Of a stretch of 39,511 nucleotides of DNA, positions 1 through 11,127 are shown one piece after another. The position numbers were made by a program, and so were the translations under genes. The stretch lies in assembly GCA_004322275.1 (NCBI GenBank), contig SCTA01000039.1, positions 1-39,511 of the forward strand, given 5' to 3'. Within the stretch, counting starts at the first letter, position 1, and each line of letters opens with the position of its first letter. Under the pieces are notes generated by a model, which saw only the letters and a list, made by a program, of their open reading frames with translations, was not told where the DNA came from and did no database searches. The DNA comes from a bacterium. GTDB lineage: Bacteria > Desulfobacterota > Deferrisomatia > Deferrisomatales > BM512.

Positions 1-176
1 GGCCCAGCCGGAACGAAGTGGTCGCGCTTTTTAAAGCGCGAGCGACGGGTCCGGGCTGAGTTTTGGGCCACCTTTTGCTCACTCAAAAGGTGGCTAGGAG
101 CGCGAGGCAAAGCCTCGCAAGGTGTAAATTGGCGGGCCGAGCCCACCCTACCACTGGATAACCCCGCCTTCGCGGG
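1..176 (-). repeat. dispersed intergenic repeat A, copy 1 (runs off left edge)
   Basis: The reverse complement of this stretch aligns over almost its whole length with 24741..24912. Shared blocks are the GC palindrome CCCGCGAAGGCGGG, a GTAGGG-type hairpin (about 134-154), TTGCGAGGCTTTGCCTCGCG, a variable hairpin built around CTTTT/AAAAG, and a block ending in TTCCGGCTGGGCC. The two copies are in opposite orientation. The hairpin arms differ between copies while base pairing is kept, so secondary structure seems to be conserved. No gene is visible before 235. The copy begins at the window edge and probably continues to the left. Confidence 0.85.
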
Positions 177-234
177 AATGACGATTAAGGTTTTGTCGCC
201 TTTCGCTACGCTCAAAGCGACCTACATTTACTAT

Positions 235-1599
235 CTAAAAACTATACCTTAACCCCAGCCTTACCCTCCTCGCGCTGCTCAGTGCCCCCATTGGTCCTTC
301 TGATGAACCGTATGGTAACTCTCCCCCGGTGGTGATTTTCAGGCTATCGGTGAGGTCGTAGCCGATCTCGGCTTTGAGGAGGCCGTCGCCGTGGGCGAGC
401 CCGGCTGTCCAGGCAATTTTCCAGCTCCCCCATTCTTCAGTCCGGTTCAGCGCGGTTATGAGAGCGGGCAGCAAGGCGCGGTCATAGAGGAGCGGGGCGT
501 CCACGGGGGTGTCTTTGAGGTTGTCGGCGAGGGTGGCGACGAAGGTCGAGTCGCCGAACCCCTTTTCGACTCCAAGGGTGTAGATCAGCGCGTGGCCGAG
601 GCCGGGGTCGTCCGAGCGCAGATACGCGGACTCGGCGCGGAGCACCCACGCGCCCGCGACGCGGGATATCTCCACCCCGCCCGCCTCTTCGCGCGCCCAG
701 CGGCGGGTCACGAGGAGATTCGGGTCGAACGGGTCGGCGGAGGGGACGAGCGAGAAATTCAGCAGGGGCGCGGGGCGGACGCCGAACCTTCCCCACGCTC
801 CGAGATCCCAGTCGCCGCTGGTGAGAAGGAGCCGAAGCGCTCCGAAGCCGGTCTTTGGCGGCGTTTCCTCTTCCTCTATTATTTTTTCCGGGTCGAAGTC
901 GAGGGGGGCGTATCTGCGGCCCATCTCCGGCAGCCTCCACGGCGTGGTGACGGGGCAGGCGACCAGCTCGGTGCGAAGGTCGCCCGTCTGCCCGGTGAGC
1001 CGCGCCCCCCAGAGGGGGATTTTCTCGTCGGCGAAGGGGTCGGTCAGGTCGCGGGGCAAAAAGGCGTCGGCGGGGGAGTAGCCGTCGGTCTTTCCCCAGC
1101 CAAGCTCGAAGCGCCCCGCCTGAAAATCGAAGGAATCTCCCAGCGGAACCCTCGCCCAGAACTCCCGCAGAGAAAAATTCGCCCTTCGGAGCCCCCTGTC
1201 GTCGATGTCGAAGCCGGTCTCGCCCTCTTCGGAAGAGATTTTTTCGGCCCTTACCGAGGCTGTCGCGTAGAGCGGCCCGAACTTCTCCTCGCCCTTCACC
1301 AGCAGCGTCGCCCACCCCTGAAACATCGGGTCTTCGCCGCTCTCCCTCTTCGCGAAGGCGAAACCCTTCGCTTCTCCGTAGCCGGAGAGGTCAAAGGCAA
1401 GGGCTCCTGCCGGCAACAGGATTGCCGCGAGCGCGAGAGCAGAGAAAAGTTTCCATTCTGGTTTTTTCCGTTTCCGGCAATCTATTTCGGTGAAGGGCGA
1501 GGAGTCCGCAGGGCGCGCGACGATGACAGTAGCGTGACTACGGCGAGGAGCGCGCACGAGAAACGACGAAGCCATTCGCTGAAAGAGGAAGCCGGTCAA
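235..1599 (-). CDS. probable outer-membrane beta-barrel protein
   Basis: This gene encodes 454 residues. A hydrophobic export segment lies near residues 50-68 and ends in an AGALA-type cleavage site. The rest is rich in alternating aromatic/polar segments and ends in RLGLRYSF, with the C-terminal Phe typical of barrels inserted by BamA. The middle contains the motif AGRFELGWGKTDGYSPAD, which resembles porin-like families found next to LolA-like proteins. It is the last gene of a four-gene operon. The TTG start (1597-1599) overlaps the upstream TGA stop, with AAGG about six bases before it. The odd point is about 45 residues ahead of the signal-like segment. No in-frame start lies close to that segment; an ATG at 1573-1575 is possible but lacks a ribosome site. 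The barrel call comes from composition and C-terminus; the substrate is unknown. Confidence 0.7.
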   Translation of the reverse strand: MTGFLFQRMASSFLVRAPRRSHATVIVARPADSSPFTEIDCRKRKKPEWKLFSALALAAILLPAGALAFDLSGYGEAKGFAFAKRESGEDPMFQGWATLLVKGEEKFGPLYATASVRAEKISSEEGETGFDIDDRGLRRANFSLREFWARVPLGDSFDFQAGRFELGWGKTDGYSPADAFLPRDLTDPFADEKIPLWGARLTGQTGDLRTELVACPVTTPWRLPEMGRRYAPLDFDPEKIIEEEETPPKTGFGALRLLLTSGDWDLGAWGRFGVRPAPLLNFSLVPSADPFDPNLLVTRRWAREEAGGVEISRVAGAWVLRAESAYLRSDDPGLGHALIYTLGVEKGFGDSTFVATLADNLKDTPVDAPLLYDRALLPALITALNRTEEWGSWKIAWTAGLAHGDGLLKAEIGYDLTDSLKITTGGELPYGSSEGPMGALSSARRVRLGLRYSF

Positions 1600-2396
1600 T
1601 CTCCACCTTCTCTATTAAGGTTTTTCAGTGTGAAACGGTCTTCCGGTTGCGGCTTGTCGAAGACTATGTCTTTCAGGATTACAATCGTCCTGCTCCCCTT
1701 CTTCAAATCGGACATTTCGAGCTTTTTCCCCATGTAGTGAGGACCGACCTCGGCTATGTCGGAGATGAGGAAGAGCTTGGAGGGCTCCTTGTCGCCTTCC
1801 TTGTAAAGATCGACCCTCGCGAGGTACAAAATGTCCTTCCGGAGGTAGAGCATCCGCCTGGCGTAGACCGATTTCTGGTCCTTGCCCGCCGGTATCGCCT
1901 CTATCAGGTAGCAGGGAACGCCGTCATGCACGGTTTCGCCCCGAAGATCGACCTCGTAGCGCCGGTGGTCGAATTCCTCCATGTCTTCGTAGGAAAAATC
2001 GGTGCCGACGAAGGAAGCGTCGCGGTCCTGCGAGGCGATGCGGCGCTCGCGCTTCATAGAGGGGAGGTAGAGCCACTGGTCGGCGTTTTTGCCCACCCGC
2101 GAGAGCGAGAGAAAGGAGACTCCCTTCACCTCGGGGGGGCTTGTGAAGCGCACCAGCACTTTGGCGTCGCCCGCGTAGCCCTCGCGGAAGGATTTCCACC
2201 CCTTCGCGCGGGTCTTTCCCTCCTTCGTGTAGACGGTCAGCTCGCCGCCGTATTCGAGGGTGGCCGAGCGGTGGCGACCCTCGGATTCGATCAGGAGCTT
2301 TCGCGCCTCCTCCTCTCCGGCTATCGAGAAGGCCGGAAGAAGGAGGGTGAGGAGCAGCGCCGGGGCGAGCATTTTAAAAAAATTAATTTTGACCAT
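1596..2396 (-). CDS. LolA-like outer-membrane lipoprotein-sorting protein
   Basis: This is a 266-residue periplasmic protein with an N-terminal signal peptide (MVKINFFKMLAPALLLTLLL, cleaved near SIAGEE). The core motifs WLYLPSMKRERRIASQ and GTDFSYEDMEEFD are hallmarks of the LolA-like 'outer membrane lipoprotein-sorting' family (Pfam LolA_like type). These have an unclosed beta-barrel that carries a lipid or lipoprotein. The ATG at 2394-2396 is chosen because GAGG lies seven bases upstream; the longer reading to 2429 has no ribosome site. It lies between an ABC permease and an outer-membrane barrel, so a role ferrying a hydrophobic cargo across the periplasm is likely. The cargo cannot be told from sequence. 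Confidence 0.85.
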   Translation of the reverse strand: MVKINFFKMLAPALLLTLLLPAFSIAGEEEARKLLIESEGRHRSATLEYGGELTVYTKEGKTRAKGWKSFREGYAGDAKVLVRFTSPPEVKGVSFLSLSRVGKNADQWLYLPSMKRERRIASQDRDASFVGTDFSYEDMEEFDHRRYEVDLRGETVHDGVPCYLIEAIPAGKDQKSVYARRMLYLRKDILYLARVDLYKEGDKEPSKLFLISDIAEVGPHYMGKKLEMSDLKKGSRTIVILKDIVFDKPQPEDRFTLKNLNREGGD

Positions 2397-2495
2397 TTTT
2401 TGCCTCGTCACAGTAAAAACTGCCAGCAAACCCCTTTCACTTCAAGGGGTTCCACCCCTCGACCCGGCACCGCTTCTAAGGTGATTTGTTTACGG

Positions 2496-5048
2496 CTACT
2501 CATAGGTCAGCGCCTGCGTTACGTCGAGGGATACCGCCTGCCGGGCGGGGGCGAAGGCGGCGGCTATGGCCACGGCGGGGAGCGCGAGGACGGTGAAGCC
2601 GAGGAGCGCCCACGGGTAGAGGTGGGGCATCGTCCAGCCGGTGTAGAGGTCGGCGACCACCTTTTCCATGAAGAGAGCCATCAGGTTCCCTATCGGTATC
2701 GCGAAAATAAGGCCAGTGAAGGCGAGGGTAAGCCCTTCGAGGACGATGCTGGCGGTTATCTGCCCGCTCACCGCGCCGAGAGCCTTCAAGACTCCTATCT
2801 CGCGGCTTCGCTCCGCGACGGAGATTAGGAGCGAACTTGCTATGCCGAGGGAGGCGATCAGGAGCGCGAGAAAGAGGGTTACCCGTATCAGCGCGAAGAA
2901 GGCGTCCACCGCCTGGGTAATCTCGCGGACGAATTCCTGACGGGTGGAGATGAGCGAGGGGTGGCGGCCGCCGAGGAGCTTGTGTATCGCGTCGCGGACT
3001 ACGTGGGGGTCAACGCCGGGGTGGACGCTTATGTCGTAGACGTCCACCCGGTCGTCCTTCCAGTGGTTCAGGAAGGTCTCCCTGTCCACGTAGACTACGC
3101 CCCGGTCGTTCGAGAGATCTCTCGTCACGGCGCTTATCGTCAGCGGCACCATCCCGCCGGGGGCGGGAAGCTCGAAAGTGTCTCCGAGGTGGAGGCCGAA
3201 GCGGCGCGAGAAGTTGTCCGAGACGGAGCATTTCCCCTCCTCGATAAGCCCCCTCCTCATGGATATTTCGTCCCCCTCAACGAATTCCCGACGAGTGCGG
3301 TCCATCATCGCCCCCATCTCTATGCTGGCCAGAGAGATCGTATCGCCCCGAAACTCGGCGCGGGAGTTGCGGAAGGACTCCACCGCGCGCACACCCTCCA
3401 CCCGCAAAAGCTCTTCCTTGAGGGAGGCGGGGTAGCGGTAATCGGGCCGCGCCCAGTTGGCCGAGCCCCGGACGTAGAGGTCTGAGGTGAGCATGTCGTC
3501 CATCCAGCGGATGGTCGAGGCTTTGGTAGCGCCCATGTGGCCGCCGAGGCCGAGGACGAAGGCGAGGGAGATAGTCGTCGCCATAACCGTGCCGCCGGTG
3601 CGCAGCGGGTTTTGCCGGAGGGCGTCGGCGGAGAGCTGGCCCGCCACGGGTATGAACCTCGAATAGAGCGGCGCAATGGCCCGGAGGAGGTACCTTGAGA
3701 AGGGGCCGACCAGAAAGACCACCCCCATCGCGCCGAAGATGAGCGAGGTGATGGTCGTTCCGTCGGCGCTGAAGGGGGCGAGAATCCCTACGTACATCGA
3801 GAAGGCGAGGAGAGCGAAGCCGAGGGCGATGCGAAGGAGAGGGCGGGAAAGCTCCCTCGCCTCGGAGGCGCCCTTGGCGAAAGCCTCCACCGCGACGATG
3901 CGCGACGCTTCGCGGGCGGGAAGGAAGGCTCCGATGAGGGAGGCGGCGACTCCCATGACTAGCGCCTGAAAGGCTATGAGAGGGGTAAGCGTCGCCTTGC
4001 CGGAGCCGGTCACCCCGAAGATCTGCTCGGTAGTCTTTCCCATCATTTCGAGGAAGGACTGGGAGGCGAAGGAGCCCATAAAGAGGCCCAGCGCCCCGCC
4101 GAGAGCGCCTATCACCACCGCTTCCAGCAAAAAGAGCGCGAGCACCTGATTCGGGGTCGCCCCGAGGGAGCGCAGGGTGCCGATATCCCTCCTCCGCCGG
4201 TTTACCGCGACGTGAAAGGCGTTGAAGATGAGGAAGGTGCCAATGCCGAGGGCGATGATGCTGGAGATATTGAACCCGGCTATGAAGTTGGAGATTATCC
4301 GCTCCAGGTTTTCGCTCCTGCGGTCGGGGGTCTCCACGCGGTAGGCGGGGCCGAGAACTCCCGAGAGGGTGGCCGTGCCTTCGGCGAGGGAGACGCCGGT
4401 CAGGAGCCTGACTTCGAGGCGGTCGAAATTCCTCCCCCTGCCGAAGAGGGTCTGCGCGGAATAGACGTCGGTGACGATCAGGTTGCCGCCGAAAGCCTCG
4501 GCGAACCCCTTGGGGGTCAGAAGCCCTCTCACCACGGCGTTTTTCGGGCCGAGCGGGGTGTTGAAGGAGAAGGTATCGCCGAGTTTTACCCCCGCCTTTT
4601 CCGCCAAAGGACGGGCTATTACGATGGAATCGGGCTGGGCGAGGAAGAGCAGGGGGTCGTCGATGTCGGCGTCGTCACCCTCGAAGCCGTATTCGCGCAT
4701 CTCCCTGTCGCCGAGGAGGTCCACGCCGAGGACGAGGACGCTTCCAAGCTCCGCCTTCACCGGCGTCACTATCTGCTCTATCACCGGGGCGGTGGCGCGG
4801 ATTCCCGGGAGGTCGCGTATAGCTTCCTGTATCTCCTCCGGCACGCCGCCCTCCATCGTTATCTGGAGGTGCGCCTTGCCCGCCATGCGGTCCACCGTGG
4901 CGCGTATTCCGTCGGTAAGGGTCTGGTGGGCGGTGCGGATAGCGCTGAAGGTGGCGACCCCCACCGCCACGGCGAGGAGGGTCAGCAGGGTCTTGGCGAG
5001 GTGGCTTCGGGCGTAGGAAAAGGAGAGGGTGGTCAGCAAAAACCTCAT
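2496..5048 (-). CDS. ABC transporter permease, MacB/FtsX-type, duplicated domain
   Basis: This 850-residue inner-membrane protein has one N-terminal helix (SHLAKTLLTLLAVAVGVATF), a large periplasmic part, and two FtsX-like transmembrane blocks. The first block is near residues 255-400 (RRDIGTLRSLGATPNQVLALFLLEAVV) and the second is at the C-terminus (RSREIGVLKALGAVSGQITASIVLEG). The paired (R)xIGxLxxLGA coupling motifs show an internal duplication, as in 'extended' LolC/MacB relatives. The ATG at 5046-5048 overlaps the TGA stop of the ATPase gene (ATGA), which implies translational coupling; the longer reading to 5117 lies inside the ATPase gene. With the ATPase it forms a mechanotransmission-type transporter, probably moving lipoprotein or lipid from the inner membrane to the downstream LolA-like carrier. 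Confidence 0.9.
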   Translation of the reverse strand: MRFLLTTLSFSYARSHLAKTLLTLLAVAVGVATFSAIRTAHQTLTDGIRATVDRMAGKAHLQITMEGGVPEEIQEAIRDLPGIRATAPVIEQIVTPVKAELGSVLVLGVDLLGDREMREYGFEGDDADIDDPLLFLAQPDSIVIARPLAEKAGVKLGDTFSFNTPLGPKNAVVRGLLTPKGFAEAFGGNLIVTDVYSAQTLFGRGRNFDRLEVRLLTGVSLAEGTATLSGVLGPAYRVETPDRRSENLERIISNFIAGFNISSIIALGIGTFLIFNAFHVAVNRRRRDIGTLRSLGATPNQVLALFLLEAVVIGALGGALGLFMGSFASQSFLEMMGKTTEQIFGVTGSGKATLTPLIAFQALVMGVAASLIGAFLPAREASRIVAVEAFAKGASEARELSRPLLRIALGFALLAFSMYVGILAPFSADGTTITSLIFGAMGVVFLVGPFSRYLLRAIAPLYSRFIPVAGQLSADALRQNPLRTGGTVMATTISLAFVLGLGGHMGATKASTIRWMDDMLTSDLYVRGSANWARPDYRYPASLKEELLRVEGVRAVESFRNSRAEFRGDTISLASIEMGAMMDRTRREFVEGDEISMRRGLIEEGKCSVSDNFSRRFGLHLGDTFELPAPGGMVPLTISAVTRDLSNDRGVVYVDRETFLNHWKDDRVDVYDISVHPGVDPHVVRDAIHKLLGGRHPSLISTRQEFVREITQAVDAFFALIRVTLFLALLIASLGIASSLLISVAERSREIGVLKALGAVSGQITASIVLEGLTLAFTGLIFAIPIGNLMALFMEKVVADLYTGWTMPHLYPWALLGFTVLALPAVAIAAAFAPARQAVSLDVTQALTYE

Positions 5049-5719
5049 TGCCGGGTATCCCCCTCGACCTTCCCGTCGCGAAACTCGATGAGCCTTTCGC
5101 AGGCGCAGGCGGCCCACTGGTCGTGGGTAACCATCACTATGGTGGTCTTTTGTCTTTCGTGAATCTCGCGGAGAAGGTTCAGGATTTCGAGCCCCCGGGC
5201 CGAGTCGAGGTTGCCGGTCGGCTCGTCGGCGAGAAGGAGGGGCGCTCCAGTCACCAGGGCGCGGGCTATGGCGACCCTCTGGCGCTCGCCGCCGGAGAGT
5301 TCGTCGGGAAGGTGCGCCGCGCGTTCCCGAAGTCCCACGACATCTAGGGAATTTAATACTCTCCGGTCTATCTCGCCGCGCGACGTTCCCGCTATGTGCA
5401 GGGGAAGCGCGACGTTCTGGCTGGCGTTCAATGTCGGCATCAGGTGGTAGGACTGGAAGATGTAGGAGACGTGGCTTCTGCGAAAGAGGGAGCGCCCTTT
5501 TTCGCTCTCACCCGAGAGGTCCTTCCCCGCGACGATTACCGAGCCGGAGGTGGGAACGTCAAGGCCTCCCATCAGGTTCAAAAGGGTGGACTTGCCGGAG
5601 CCCGAGGGGCCCATTACCGCCACCATTTCCCCCGGCTGAATGTGAAAGGAGACGCCGCTTAGGGCGGTGACCTCGGTCTTGCCCGAGTAAACCCTGGTAA
5701 CGTCGATCAGCCTGAGCAT
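5045..5719 (-). CDS. ABC transporter ATP-binding protein (LolD/MacB type)
   Basis: This cytoplasmic ATPase of 224 residues energises the permease encoded downstream. It shows Walker A GPSGSGKST, the Q-loop IFQSYHLMPTL, the signature LSGGERQRVAIARAL, Walker B LLLADEPTGNLDS and the switch His in MVTHD. The length and the QSYHLMPTL/EPTGNLD pattern match the MacB/LolD/FtsE subfamily. The ATG at 5717-5719 has GGGGAG five bases upstream; an upstream-extended reading to 5854 has no ribosome site and atypical sequence. It is the first gene of the operon, so a promoter should lie in 5720-5855, where no clear one was picked out. Confidence 0.93.
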   Translation of the reverse strand: MLRLIDVTRVYSGKTEVTALSGVSFHIQPGEMVAVMGPSGSGKSTLLNLMGGLDVPTSGSVIVAGKDLSGESEKGRSLFRRSHVSYIFQSYHLMPTLNASQNVALPLHIAGTSRGEIDRRVLNSLDVVGLRERAAHLPDELSGGERQRVAIARALVTGAPLLLADEPTGNLDSARGLEILNLLREIHERQKTTIVMVTHDQWAACACERLIEFRDGKVEGDTRQ

Positions 5720-5855
5720 GGAAGACTCCCCGGAAAGGAAGGAAACAATCAGCAGGGCCATGACGGCCGCCCCGGAAGGGGCGGCGCTTGTACCAGCAAT
5801 ATATATCAGGAAGCCGCGATTGTGAACGGCTGCACTAGAGTGAAAGCTACCCAAA

Positions 5856-7676
5856 TCACATATTTCGCATGAACTCCTTGAGTCCTTCTTCTGCGGGGTT
5901 GATTTCCAGCGCTTTTTCGTAAGCCCGCCTCGCCCTCTCCTTTTCCCCGGCGTTTAAAAATCCGTTGCCGATCTCTATCCAGGCTACGGCTTCATTTTGG
6001 GAGGCCGATTCGGCAAGGTCGAGAATATTCAATGCCTCCTCCCTGTTTCCAAGGGCAAGTTTAGCGCCGGCGGCATAACAAAGAAGCCGCCAATTCTGAT
6101 CCCGGCTCTCGGTGAGGTTTTTGTCGATCTCGTAGTCGAGCCGCTGCCGCTCTTTGTCCGAGGAAGGGACGCCCGGGGTCCCCGGCTTAAGGAACCGGTA
6201 CTCGTTCTTTTGAAGAAACTCCGGGGTCGCGGCGCTTCTCCTCAAAAGGACGGAGAATGTGCCGTCCCAAAAAACAGTCGCCCACCCGTCTTCGGGGAAA
6301 ACCATCGGGGCGAACCTGGTGGCGATTACGCCGGTGTTTATGCCGTATTTGTCCAGAAACTCCGGCCAGCGCTTCTCCAGGTAGGCGTTGTTGAATTCCC
6401 TCAGGAATTCGGGAGGGTAGGCGTGGATTCTGCCGTCTTGAAGGACGCCGTAATCCGGGTAGAGTTTCCAGGCGACGTAGCCTCCTACACCGAATTCATT
6501 GAAAATAGCAGCGGGGAGCCTGTTTTCGGAGACAAAATCGACCGCGTAAACCGGGTAAATCTCGCCGTTAAGCCCGGAGCCGGTCCGGTAGGGGTAGTTA
6601 TCGTCGTACCGGACGGCGAAAACAGTAGATGAAACGAACAAAATACCCAGTATCGAGACCCCATACCGGTAAATCCTTCTCCCGCTTGCACCCGGCCATG
6701 ATTTCGCGAGGAGTATCGCGGAAATTATTACCGCTTCGGGCAGGGCGCGCCTGTACCTTACGCCCAGACAGATGAAAAAAAACGCCGCCGCAGCCACAGG
6801 CCAGTCCCTGTTTTTCCCGGAGACGGTGAAAATCGCCGCCGCCAGCAGCAACAGTCCGTAAAAATTAGGATGGCTGTCGAGGTAAGACCACTGGAGGTCG
6901 CCGAGGTTGAACATGGTCGATACTTCCAGATGGTCTCTTCCCCACACGTAGCCCAGGTAATAGACCCCCTCAGGATTGACGAAGGACGCCAGGAAGGAGG
7001 CGGCGAAGGCGAGAAACAGTATTCGAGAGCTCTCGGGAACCGGTTTCTTTCCTGCCAGAGCCTGCGACGCTTCCGCAAGGGGAACCATCAGGAGGTAGTA
7101 AAGCCCGAAATTGTTCATGAAATGGATGTTGGTCCAGATTACGAAAAGAACGGGCAGCGCCCAGAAGACAAGCCCGCGTTCTCCCTTCCTCAGCCTCTCC
7201 GCCAGAAGGACCGTAAGCCCGAAAAATATCATGGAGAAAAAGTGGGGGCGCTCGGTGAAGGCAAAGCGCATTACCGTGAGGGAAAAAAGGGAGATCATCA
7301 GCGCCGTGGCTGAGGGTGCGCCCGCCTCCCTCGATCCTCGGTAAACCACCGCCCCGAGGGCGGAGGCCAGCGAAATCTTCAGGAGGGAGATGCCCAGCCA
7401 GCCCGTCTTGTTGAAGATGAGGGCCAGTATCGCCTGAAAGAGCCAGGAGGGGTTTTTCCAGGGATAGTCTGCGAAATGGGCGGAAAGGGTGTTGGTGTCG
7501 GGAAGGGAGGTTGTATCCAGTATTATCTGCCCGATTTTCAGGTGAAAAAAGAAATCCGGGTCGGCGGTCTTGAACCAGCCGAGAGCCGAGGCGAAAACAA
7601 CCACGGTAAAGAGAGCCGCCCAATCGCCGGTTCTGAATTTCAAAGGCGCCTTTCCGCCGTTGACCGCACGGGGCAC
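5856..7676 (-). CDS. multispanning membrane protein with C-terminal TPR repeats
   Basis: This protein has up to 606 residues. Residues 20-360 form about ten hydrophobic helices. An acidic pair follows the first one (KTADPDFFFHLKIGQ), as in GT-C fold glycosyltransferase-like proteins. A soluble region comes next, and the end holds TPR-like helices (EAVAWIEIGNGFLNAGEKERARRAYEKALEINP). A GT-C-type sugar transferase or a related membrane protein is the best guess; no catalytic motif proves it. The GTG start (7674-7676) overlaps the TAG stop of the kinase by one base. A TTG at 7641-7643, preceded by GGAAAGG, is a competing start. The overlap puts it in the same transcript as the two-component genes, although a functional link is not evident. 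Confidence 0.75.
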   Translation of the reverse strand: MPRAVNGGKAPLKFRTGDWAALFTVVVFASALGWFKTADPDFFFHLKIGQIILDTTSLPDTNTLSAHFADYPWKNPSWLFQAILALIFNKTGWLGISLLKISLASALGAVVYRGSREAGAPSATALMISLFSLTVMRFAFTERPHFFSMIFFGLTVLLAERLRKGERGLVFWALPVLFVIWTNIHFMNNFGLYYLLMVPLAEASQALAGKKPVPESSRILFLAFAASFLASFVNPEGVYYLGYVWGRDHLEVSTMFNLGDLQWSYLDSHPNFYGLLLLAAAIFTVSGKNRDWPVAAAAFFFICLGVRYRRALPEAVIISAILLAKSWPGASGRRIYRYGVSILGILFVSSTVFAVRYDDNYPYRTGSGLNGEIYPVYAVDFVSENRLPAAIFNEFGVGGYVAWKLYPDYGVLQDGRIHAYPPEFLREFNNAYLEKRWPEFLDKYGINTGVIATRFAPMVFPEDGWATVFWDGTFSVLLRRSAATPEFLQKNEYRFLKPGTPGVPSSDKERQRLDYEIDKNLTESRDQNWRLLCYAAGAKLALGNREEALNILDLAESASQNEAVAWIEIGNGFLNAGEKERARRAYEKALEINPAEEGLKEFMRNM

Positions 7677-9747
7677 TAGGAGGCTCGCGGCAGGGCCACG
7701 ACCACAGTCGTGCCTTCGCCCTCGCGGGAGGAGAGGGTTATGTGGCCCGCCATCTGCTCGATTATGGCGTGGGAGATGCTTAGGCCGAGCCCGGTGCCGT
7801 CCGCTCTCGTGGTGAAGAAGGGGTTCCAGACGCTCTGCCTGTCCTTGCTGGGAATGCCGTGACCGGTATCCGCGAAGGAGACCATGACCATGTTGTTTTC
7901 GGGCGATACGCCCGTCGTGATGGTGAGGGTTCCACCTCCCGGCATCGCCTGTATCGCGTTCATCGAAAGATTGGTGAAGACCTGTATGAGCCTGTCACGG
8001 TCGGCCAGCACCGGCGGCAGATCCGGGGCCAGATCGACCTTTATCTCTACTTTGCGCGTCCCGGCCTTTTTCTTTACGAGTTCCAGAGAGTCGAGGATCG
8101 GCTCGTCGATGACCAGAGGAAGGAGGGAAGCCTTTCCCTCGCGGGAGAAGGTCAGAAGGTCGCGCACTATCTTGCGCATCCTCTCGGTCTGCTCGGCGAT
8201 AAGCTCTATCTCCCGCTTGCAGTCCTCGCGGTCGGCGAGGGTGAGGCGCAAAAGGTCGAGGTTGCCCTGCACGGTGGCGAGGGGGTTGTTTATCTCGTGG
8301 GCGACGCCCGCCGCCATCGCGCCGAGGGCCGCCAGCTTGCCCGAGCGGATAAGCTCCTCCTGCGCGGCGCGCAGCCGGGCGAGGGATTCCTCAAGCTCCA
8401 CGTTGGTCTTCTTTTGCTTTTCCATCATCGAAAGAAGGTCGGAGCGGGCCTCGGCGAGCTCCTTGTACCTCGTCTCCAGGGCCAGGTTCCTTTCGCTGAC
8501 CTTGTCTTCGAGGCCGCGGGTGAGGCGGTCTATCGCCTCGTCGCGCTCCCGGAGCGATTTGGTCATTGCGTTGAAGTCGCTCGCGAGCTGGCCGATTTCG
8601 TCCTCGGATTCGATGGGTATCTCGTGGTCGAGGTCGCCGGTCTCTATCTTCCTCGTCGATTCGGAGAGGTGCTTTATCGGCTTTCCGACCCACCGGTAGA
8701 GAGCCAGCGAAAGCACGACGAAGCCCGCGATAATGCCGATGAGCTGTATTATCCCGACCACGACGAGAGACCGCCAGACCAGCGCGCTGTAAGGCCTTTC
8801 GAGTATGCCGACGTAGAGGATGCCGATTATCTGGTCCCGCGAGTCTGTTATCGGCTCGTAGGCCGAGAGGTACCAGTCGTTGACGACGAAGGCGCGATCG
8901 ACGAACTTGGCGCCCCTTTCGAGGACGCGCTCGGCTACCTCTTCCGAGACCCTCGTCCCGATGGCGCGCTGTCCGCCGGTTGAGGGGACGTTGGTGGAGA
9001 TGCGCACGTCTCCGAGGAATATCGTGGCGGTGCCGACCTCCTGCCCCTCGAAGGTGGTGTTCGCGAAGACGGTGGAGCGTATCTTGTCCACGAGGGAATA
9101 ATTCCGGTTGAGGAGGTCGGCGGCGTAGATTGCGCCGATTATCTTCCCGCTGTAGTCGGTTATCGGGCTCGCGGCGATGATGACCATCCCCTTTTCGAGC
9201 ACGGTTTCCCCGTCCTGCTTCGCCATCGGGGTTGGAAGTACGGGTATCTTCACCTGTTCCGCGAGGTCCCCCCCTTCGATCTTCAGTTGCTCCAGGGTGA
9301 CTATTTCGGTGGAGGTCGCCGATTCGCCGAGGAGCGCCGAGCGCACCGGCGCGAGCGCGGTCGCGTCGTCGCCCGTGACGGAGGGATTTCTCGCCCTCGC
9401 CACGACCCGCCCCTTCGCGTCGGTCACCGTCAGGATGTCGGCTTTTACCCGCACCCGAAGCGGCTGGAGGGTGGCGAGCAGCTTTTGGGCGTCGCCCTCG
9501 GCTATTCCCTCGCGAACCCCGGAGAGGTTCGCTCCGAGGCGGACCAGTTCGACGATGTGCTCCATGCGGGAGTTGTAAAGTTCGCGGGCGCTCCGAAGGT
9601 CGTCGGCTACGTTAAGCTGAATCTGCTTTATGAGGAGGTTCTGGACCAGATAGACGACCATGACGATAGAGGCCGCCAGAGAACAGATGAGAGGGAAGAT
9701 GACGGCCATCGAAAGCCGCCTCTGGAGTTTCGATTCCCAGTAAAACC

Positions 9748-9751
<4 letters not shown>
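7676..9751 (-). CDS. sensor histidine kinase with extracytoplasmic cache domain
   Basis: This is a 691-residue membrane kinase. The N-terminal helix (AVIFPLICSLAASIVMVVYL) is followed by about 280 extracytoplasmic residues with two cache-like halves (SPITDYSGKIIGAIYAADLL and EPITDSRDQIIGILYVGIL). Then come a second helix (GIIQLIGIIAGFVVLSLALY), a HAMP domain, a coiled coil, HisKA with phospho-accepting His in AAGVAHEINNPLA, and HATPase with N box NLSMNAIQAM and G boxes DTGHGI and GTGLGLS. The ATG at 9749-9751 overlaps the TGA of the regulator gene (ATGA). The longer open frame to 10681 merely shadows the regulator gene. The NtrB-like kinase core fits the sigma-54 partner. The signal is unknown; cache domains usually bind small molecules such as organic acids. 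Confidence 0.93.

Positions 9752-11127
<1,376 letters not shown>

Noticed and set aside
391-1737. 448-codon open frame on the plus strand over the barrel gene
   Set aside because: Antisense shadow in high-GC DNA; low-complexity Gly/Arg/Glu-rich translation, no ribosome site, no family features.
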